Positions 1 to 6,197 of a DNA stretch of 6,197 bases are shown here, in pieces. A program made the translations under genes and the position numbers. The notes beneath the pieces are model-generated. The model did no database searches. It was not told the DNA's origin and saw only the letters and a program-made list of their open reading frames with translations. The DNA comes from an uncultured Planctomycetaceae bacterium (GTDB taxonomy: Bacteria > Planctomycetota > Planctomycetia > Pirellulales > UBA1268): NCBI GenBank assembly GCA_937926325.1, contig CALAZQ010000230.1, positions 1 to 6,197 of the forward strand. Direction: 5' to 3'. Position 1 is the first letter of the stretch; each line of letters begins with the position of its first letter.

Positions 1-502
1 GGGGCGGGGCGGTTGAGTGGCGGAACGTCAAGGAACTGAAAATTCCGGTGACGGCCCAGCTAGTCACCGAAACCGGCTTTCCCCACCAGGGCATCCTCGA
101 CTTTGTCGATATTGGCGTGAAGCCAACCACCGGGACGGTCCGCTGCCGGGGTGAGTTTCCCAACGTCGACGGCCTGATCACCCCCGGTATGTTCCTGAGG
201 GTGGAGCTCACCATCGGCCAGCCGCAGCCGACTGTGCTGGTGCCTGAACTGGCCATCGGGATTGACCAGGGCCGACGCTATGTCGCGGTCGTCGATCCTG
301 AAAACCGGGTCATTCATCGTCCGGTCGAGACCGGCCGCAGCGTGGCCGACCCCGGCGGCATGCTGCGGGTGATCGAGCGGGGGCTCGACGGCGATGAACG
401 GTTGGTGGTCTCGGGACTCGCGCGGGCCCGCGACGGCAGCCTGGTGCGGCCGGTGACCGAGGCCGACATGGCTCCTGCTCAGCAGCCGGGAGCGGCCAGC
501 CC

Positions 503-506
<4 letters not shown>
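1..506 (+). CDS. RND efflux periplasmic adaptor (membrane fusion protein, HlyD/AcrA family), 3' part
   Basis: This is the C-terminal part of the adaptor that links an inner-membrane RND pump to an outer-membrane channel. The reading frame is open from base 3 with no start before the window edge, so the gene is 5'-truncated by the window. GTG 48 is only an internal valine. About 167 codons are visible. They cover the end of the beta-barrel domain, with the family pattern G-x-L-D-F-V-D followed by TGT-V-R-x-R-G-x-FPN-x-DGL-x-xPGMF. Then come the LVPELAIG strand and the membrane-proximal domain, ending near VIERGLDGDERLVVSGL. These match AcrA-type adaptors strand for strand by eye. The lipoyl and hairpin domains and any signal or lipoprotein signal lie upstream and are unseen. 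The tail is short and rich in Ala, Gln and Pro. The stop TGA (504-506) overlaps the pump's GTG start, so the two are almost certainly co-transcribed and translationally coupled. Confidence 0.93.
488..506 (+). promoter_or_regulatory. Shine-Dalgarno and GTGA stop/start overlap coupling adaptor to pump
   Basis: GGGAG at 488-492 lies 10 nt before the GTG start at 503-505. That GTG shares four bases (GTGA) with the adaptor's TGA stop. The start is fixed by protein similarity: the residues that follow (ISQFFIDRPVFA) are the conserved N-terminus of HAE1 pumps, and no other in-frame start lies nearby (the next Met is residue 76). The arrangement suggests termination-reinitiation, which would keep adaptor and pump in a set ratio. 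Confidence 0.7.
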
Positions 507-3888
<3,382 letters not shown>

Positions 3889-3892
<4 letters not shown>

Positions 3893-3916
3893 CGAGGTGC
3901 TGTCCTTCTGTATACT
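3889..3916 (+). promoter_or_regulatory. Sigma70-like promoter for the Uma2 gene
   Basis: TTGACG at 3889-3894 (5 of 6 to the -35 consensus) and TATACT at 3911-3916 (5 of 6 to the -10 consensus) are separated by 16 bp. The -35 box overlaps the pump stop codon (TGA 3890-3892). A start of transcription near 3923 would give a leader of about 40 nt. GAGG at 3948-3951 is then a Shine-Dalgarno candidate 10 nt before the ATG. No hairpin with a T-run separates the pump from this promoter, so read-through from the efflux operon is also possible. Confidence 0.6.
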
Positions 3917-3961
3917 TTTTGGTAGCAACAGCCAAGCCGGTTCGTTTGAGGCGTCGCTCCC

Positions 3962-4585
3962 ATGGCCACCGTTCCACTTGCCGCCCCGTCTCGTCACCTG
4001 ATCTCGGTCGAGGCGTTTCATCGGATGGGTGAAACGGGCATCCTCGGTCCCGCTGATCGGGTCGAACTCATCGACGGGGAGATCTTTGACATGTCGCCGA
4101 TTGGAGTCCTGCACGCCGCCATCGTGGACGCACTTCTCAGGCACCTCAGCCGTTCGGTTGCGGAATCCGCCGTCATTCGCTGCCAAAACCCGCTGCGGCT
4201 TGACGAGTTCAGCGAGCCCGAGCCCGACATCGCGATCCTCCGTCCGCGGGCCGACTGCTACACGACGGCCCATCCCGGGCCGGCCGATGTGCTGCTGGTT
4301 GTCGAGATTGCCGATACGAGCCTCGCCTACGACCTCGGCACAAAAGTGCCGCTTTATGCCCGGTACGGCATTCCGGAGGTCTGGGTGATCGACGCGGCCA
4401 CCCGGCAGACGCGGGTGTTTCGCCAGCCGGTTGGTGGCGGCGAGGTGGGCGGATCGACCAGTGGCGGCTACGTCACCGAGGCCAGCATCGAGCCACACGG
4501 ATCACTCTGCTGTGCCGATGTTGTCGATGCGGCCGGTCAGCCGGTGGTCATCGAACTGACCCGGCTCCTGCCGTCGCTTGCGTAG
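3962..4585 (+). CDS. Uma2 family (DUF820) PD-(D/E)XK nuclease-like protein
   Basis: This 207-residue protein belongs to the Uma2/DUF820 family, which has a restriction-endonuclease-like PD-(D/E)XK fold. The family is greatly expanded in cyanobacteria, planctomycetes, chloroflexi and some other phyla, and its biological role is poorly known. The family signature is visible in order: RVELIDGEIFDM (33-44) with H51 following, then EPEPDIAILRP (85-95) with the metal-site candidate D89. Next is VVEIADTS (113-120) with E115, then D124, K128, Y132, G136 and the strand EVWVID (139-144). D89, E115 and K128 are the likely catalytic set, so the active site looks intact. The N-terminus carries the usual short lead into an ISVEAFHRM helix. 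Length is typical. It has its own promoter and converges on the toxin-antitoxin operon. No partner gene is adjacent, so whether it acts in defence, mobility or housekeeping cannot be told here. Confidence 0.9.
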   Translation: MATVPLAAPSRHLISVEAFHRMGETGILGPADRVELIDGEIFDMSPIGVLHAAIVDALLRHLSRSVAESAVIRCQNPLRLDEFSEPEPDIAILRPRADCYTTAHPGPADVLLVVEIADTSLAYDLGTKVPLYARYGIPEVWVIDAATRQTRVFRQPVGGGEVGGSTSGGYVTEASIEPHGSLCCADVVDAAGQPVVIELTRLLPSLA

Positions 4586-4596
4586 CCGGCTCCTGC
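4561..4596 (+). repeat. 11-bp direct repeat straddling the Uma2 stop codon
   Basis: CCGGCTCCTGC occurs at 4561-4571, inside the last codons of the Uma2 gene, and again at 4586-4596 just after its TAG stop. The period is 25 bp. The bases between and after the copies differ. It may be a small local duplication or chance in GC-rich sequence. Confidence 0.4.
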
Positions 4597-4626
4597 GTTC
4601 CATGTCGCTCAGCCCCCATGCTGTGC

Positions 4627-4655
4627 AAAAACCGGCTGTGTGAGCGATGGCCGAT
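4627..4655 (-). terminator. Candidate intrinsic terminator of the toxin-antitoxin operon
   Basis: Read on the minus strand, ATCGGC (4655-4650) and GCCGGT (4636-4631) can form a 6-bp stem with one U-G wobble and a 13-nt loop. A run of T follows directly (4630-4627, with the last base of the stem making five). It starts 29 bases past the toxin stop. The same stretch holds an alternative perfect 7-bp inverted repeat, TCGCTCA at 4605-4611 and TGAGCGA at 4641-4647, which could help end plus-strand transcripts from the Uma2 gene but has no T-run. The stem is modest, so efficiency is uncertain. Confidence 0.4.
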
Positions 4656-4684
4656 TTGAGTCGTTTGCCGAGCGTTGACGCGGT

Positions 4685-4972
4685 TCACATGCGGCTCAAG
4701 TCGCGGCTGCCGTGCACAACGCGAGCGATTTCAACCCCATTTTCCGTCGGCCGAAAGAAGATCACGTACACCCCAACCGACACGCTGCGGCAGCCCGGTA
4801 CTGCGAAAAAAGGCCGTGATTCACCAGTGAGTGGATGATCGGCGAGCAGCTGGCATCGCTCCCGGACAACGCTGAGCCAATCTTCAGCCGCTTGAGGATT
4901 CTTCTGGGCGATGAAGTCGACGATGTTGAGCAGGTCAGACTCCGCCGCAACAGAAAATCTGACCTGACTCAT
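4685..4972 (-). CDS. Type II toxin-antitoxin system toxin, RelE/ParE family
   Basis: This 95-residue protein has the size and layout of ParE-type toxins. A helical hairpin (about 8-47, with AESDLLNIVDFIA then NPQAAEDWLSVVRERCQLLADHP) is followed by an antiparallel sheet: CRSVSVGVYVIFFRP at 61-75 and GVEIARVVHGSRDL at 79-92. The VGxYVIFFRP and V-x-HG-x-RDL patterns are the usual ParE-subfamily signatures. Family members poison DNA gyrase (ParE) or cleave mRNA on the ribosome (RelE). The sequence favours ParE but does not prove the target. The ATG at 4972-4970 overlaps the antitoxin TGA (ATGA). There is no strong Shine-Dalgarno, so translation probably depends on coupling to the antitoxin, as is common for such pairs. 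The gene is full length with no visible damage. Confidence 0.9.
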   Translation of the reverse strand: MSQVRFSVAAESDLLNIVDFIAQKNPQAAEDWLSVVRERCQLLADHPLTGESRPFFAVPGCRSVSVGVYVIFFRPTENGVEIARVVHGSRDLSRM

Positions 4973-5214
4973 GCCTGCCGGGCTCGTTCGGCGATTGCGA
5001 TACGTTCCTCAGCCCGTGCAAGCACCTCGTCGGCAGGCACCGATTGCCCTGCGTCAAGCTGGGAGAATCCTTCCCTCACCGCCGTCCGCAACGCCTCTTG
5101 TGACTGAAGCAGCCGGAGGGCTTCCGCAAGCACATCACCTTCGGTGAGAAATCGACGCTCAGCGATCAGTCGGTGTACGAACGGTGCCAGATCGGCCGGG
5201 ATCTCTACGGTCAT
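4969..5214 (-). CDS. Type II antitoxin, ParD-like (ribbon-helix-helix)
   Basis: This 81-residue protein neutralises the downstream toxin and probably represses its own operon. A short beta strand (TVEIP, 2-6) precedes helix A (DLAPFVHRLIAERRF) and helix B (TEGDVLAEALRLLQSQEAL). That is the ribbon-helix-helix DNA-binding and dimer unit of ParD-type antitoxins. The tail (AVREGFSQLDAGQSVPADEVLARAEERIA) is charged and helical and is the expected toxin-wrapping part. I chose the ATG at 5214-5212 because the conserved strand begins there and GGTGA sits 7 nt upstream (5226-5222). An in-frame ATG at 5283 would add 23 residues unlike the family. Gene order is antitoxin first and toxin second with a 4-bp overlap, as in parDE operons. 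Confidence 0.88.
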   Translation of the reverse strand: MTVEIPADLAPFVHRLIAERRFLTEGDVLAEALRLLQSQEALRTAVREGFSQLDAGQSVPADEVLARAEERIAIAERARQA

Positions 5215-5464
5215 GCTGCAATCACCCCGAATCTTGTATGGCTGCTCTGGTGAGCATGCGGATACTGGTTGCCGACCTTGCACAGCAGGCAGCTGTTCAC
5301 GCCACCTGGTTTGAAAACAACTTTCATAAGTATACAGCCGTGCATATTTTCAGCGAGGAGTGCTGTTGGCCACAGACAGATTCACCCGCAGGCCACCGTG
5401 ACGGTCGCGGGTCGATCTCGTAGGCTCGTAGCAGGTCTGCCCATCCCTTTCCCGGAGCCTTTCC
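5215..5464. other. Divergent intergenic region between antitoxin and carbonic anhydrase
   Basis: These 250 bp hold no convincing gene; open frames across it lack family resemblance and good starts. It contains the window's clearest AT-rich island (about 5310-5350). Within it is an imperfect inverted repeat, TATACA (5331-5336) and TGCATA (5341-5346), a possible operator for the antitoxin. Nearer the carbonic anhydrase are a perfect inverted repeat, ACCGT-G-ACGGT (5395-5405), and a tandem CTCGTAG pair (5417-5423 and 5425-5431). A weak plus-strand promoter, GTGACG (5398-5403), 17 bp, TAGGCT (5421-5426), is only a guess. Both promoters of the flanking divergent units should lie here. Confidence 0.5.
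5329..5334 (-). promoter_or_regulatory. Candidate -10 element of the toxin-antitoxin operon
   Basis: On the minus strand TATACT (5334-5329) matches the -10 consensus at 5 of 6 bases. It lies in the 10-bp word CTGTATACTT (5337-5328), identical to the word at the Uma2 promoter (3908-3917). No good -35 box is found 16-18 bp upstream, and the leader to the antitoxin ATG would be about 108 nt. The call is therefore tentative. Confidence 0.3.
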
Positions 5465-6094
5465 ATGTCTGCTTCCACCACCGACCGAGTGCTCGCCAAC
5501 AGTCGCCAGTACGCTTCCGGTCAGGCACTGCACACGTCCGCCCACCCCGGCCGGCAGCCCATTCAGCCCGCCGCCCGCGTGGCAGTCGTCGCCTGCATGG
5601 ATGCCCGGATGGATGTCGAGGATCTGCTCGGGCTGCAGACCGGCGATGCCCACATCATCCGCAACGCTGGAGGCGTCGTCACCGAAGATGTCATCCGCTG
5701 TCTGGTGATCTCCCACCATCTGCTCAACACCAACGAGATCATCCTCATCCATCACACCCGCTGCGGCATGCTTGGCTTTACCGACGACCTGCTGCGAGCG
5801 GGGCTGGAGGGTGACCCCGACGCCGCGGCGGCACTCTCCCAGGCCACCGGCCGCTCCTTCACCCCCTGCCATGCCGCGGCCGCCAGCCCGGCGGCGTTTC
5901 ATGCCTTTCGCGGTACTCCCGAGCCGGTCGATGCCGAGCCGACGGCATCCAGCCGCGAACGGCTGGCCGCCGATGTCCGGCGGGGGATTTCGGCAATCGT
6001 GCATCACCCCTGGATTCCCACCACCGGCCCCGACGCCGTCACCGTGCGGGGGTTTGTCTACGACGTCGATACCGGCAGCCTGGAAGAAGTCTGA
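5465..6094 (+). CDS. Beta-class carbonic anhydrase (Rv1284-like)
   Basis: This 209-residue zinc enzyme interconverts CO2 and bicarbonate. No signal peptide is visible, so it is probably cytoplasmic. Zinc ligands are C44 in VACMDAR, and H97 and C100 in HHTRCGM. The D46/R48 dyad of beta enzymes is present. The spacing C-52-H-2-C is that of mycobacterial Rv1284 (C35, H88, C91 as I recall). Similarity runs from [10 protein letters not shown] through [23 protein letters not shown] and on to the end ([15 protein letters not shown]). Family members of this type are about 163 residues. The extra length lies mainly between DDLLRAGL (107-114) and LAADVRRGI (167-175), in an Ala/Pro-rich segment that includes C135 and H136. 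The start ATG 5465 has GGAG at 5454-5457, 7 nt upstream. No bicarbonate transporter or carboxylase is adjacent, so its pathway is open. Some related proteins may have other activities, but the active site here looks complete. Confidence 0.93.
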   Translation: MSASTTDRVLANSRQYASGQALHTSAHPGRQPIQPAARVAVVACMDARMDVEDLLGLQTGDAHIIRNAGGVVTEDVIRCLVISHHLLNTNEIILIHHTRCGMLGFTDDLLRAGLEGDPDAAAALSQATGRSFTPCHAAAASPAAFHAFRGTPEPVDAEPTASSRERLAADVRRGISAIVHHPWIPTTGPDAVTVRGFVYDVDTGSLEEV

Positions 6095-6096
6095 CC

Positions 6097-6111
6097 ACAG
6101 CCGGCGGCTGT
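6097..6111 (+). terminator. Small hairpin just after the carbonic anhydrase stop
   Basis: ACAGCC (6097-6102) and GGCTGT (6106-6111) form a perfect 6-bp stem with a 3-nt loop, beginning 2 nt after the TGA. No T-run follows, so it is at best a weak or Rho-assisted end, or an mRNA 3' stabiliser. Confidence 0.3.
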
Positions 6112-6150
6112 TCTGGTGAATCCGCCATCTGCCATACTATTGTCATCTGT

Positions 6151-6172
6151 GCCGGGGGCGTCGGTGCCCGGC
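6151..6172 (+). other. GC hairpin in the leader of the next gene
   Basis: GCCGGG (6151-6156) pairs with CCCGGC (6167-6172) across a 10-nt loop. It lies after a weak -10-like stretch (CATACTAT, 6133-6140, the most AT-rich spot nearby) and ends 10 nt before the Shine-Dalgarno of the next gene. It would therefore sit near the 5' end of that mRNA if transcription starts around 6147. Its role is unknown. Confidence 0.3.
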
Positions 6173-6182
6173 CTGACCATCC

Positions 6183-6197
6183 AGAGGACATTCCCAT
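6183..6197 (+). promoter_or_regulatory. Shine-Dalgarno and first two bases of a downstream gene
   Basis: AGAGGA at 6183-6188 is the best Shine-Dalgarno match in the window. After a 7-nt spacer come the final bases AT (6196-6197), which would become ATG if the next base is G. The window thus appears to end inside the start codon of the next plus-strand gene, whose product is unseen. Confidence 0.55.

Noticed and set aside
48..50. GTG as the true start of the adaptor gene
   Set aside because: The frame is open back to the window edge and the preceding residues fit the adaptor family. A protein starting here would lack the lipoyl and hairpin domains.
4602..4643. Tiny plus-strand frame (13 codons) after the Uma2 gene
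   Set aside because: There is no Shine-Dalgarno and no sign of selection. It overlaps the inverted repeat and the candidate terminator.
5215..5283. Longer antitoxin start at 5283
   Set aside because: The extra 23 residues do not look like the family, whereas the ATG at 5214 begins exactly at the expected strand and has GGTGA upstream.
5324..6007. Minus-strand open frame of 227 codons opposite the carbonic anhydrase
   Set aside because: The plus-strand protein is a clear carbonic anhydrase with all zinc ligands. The antisense product is Gly-rich with no recognisable domain.

Overview
The window is GC-rich and gene-dense. It reads as bacterial chromosome from a Gram-negative (two-membrane) organism, because it carries the adaptor and pump of a tripartite RND efflux system. 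High GC, a Uma2-family nuclease, a ParDE-type toxin-antitoxin pair and the style of the efflux adaptor together suggest Planctomycetota. That placement is inference from protein style only; no marker gene is present to prove it.

Layout. (1) Positions 1-506: the 3' end of a periplasmic adaptor (membrane fusion) gene, cut by the left edge. It overlaps by 4 bp (GTGA) with (2) 503-3892, a complete RND inner-membrane pump of the HAE1 type, closest in style to MexF/OqxB. All proton-relay residues are present, but the linker between TM6 and TM7 is about 60-65 residues longer than usual and hydrophobic. No outer-membrane channel gene is visible. (3) A sigma70-like promoter (TTGACG-N16-TATACT) overlaps the pump stop codon and drives (4) a Uma2-family (DUF820) PD-(D/E)XK protein at 3962-4585. 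(5) Converging on it from the minus strand is a type II toxin-antitoxin operon: ParD-like antitoxin at 5214-4969, then RelE/ParE-like toxin at 4972-4685. The two overlap by 4 bp (ATGA), and a candidate terminator lies between the toxin and the Uma2 gene. (6) A 250-bp divergent intergenic region with the window's clearest AT-rich island separates the toxin-antitoxin pair from (7) a beta-class carbonic anhydrase at 5465-6094. This resembles mycobacterial Rv1284 but carries an extra Ala/Pro-rich segment. (8) The last 100 bp hold two small hairpins, a good Shine-Dalgarno sequence and what appears to be the first two bases (AT) of the next gene's start codon.

Functionally there are three unrelated units: drug or metabolite efflux, a small accessory patch (Uma2 plus toxin-antitoxin), and CO2/bicarbonate interconversion. 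No CRISPR array, insertion sequence, tRNA or rRNA was seen, and I see no clear evidence of a wholly new multi-gene system. The most distinctive items are the enlarged hydrophobic TM6-TM7 linker of the pump, its remodelled (Phe-poor) drug pocket, the insertion in the carbonic anhydrase, and a shared 10-bp promoter-like word upstream of the Uma2 gene and the toxin-antitoxin operon.
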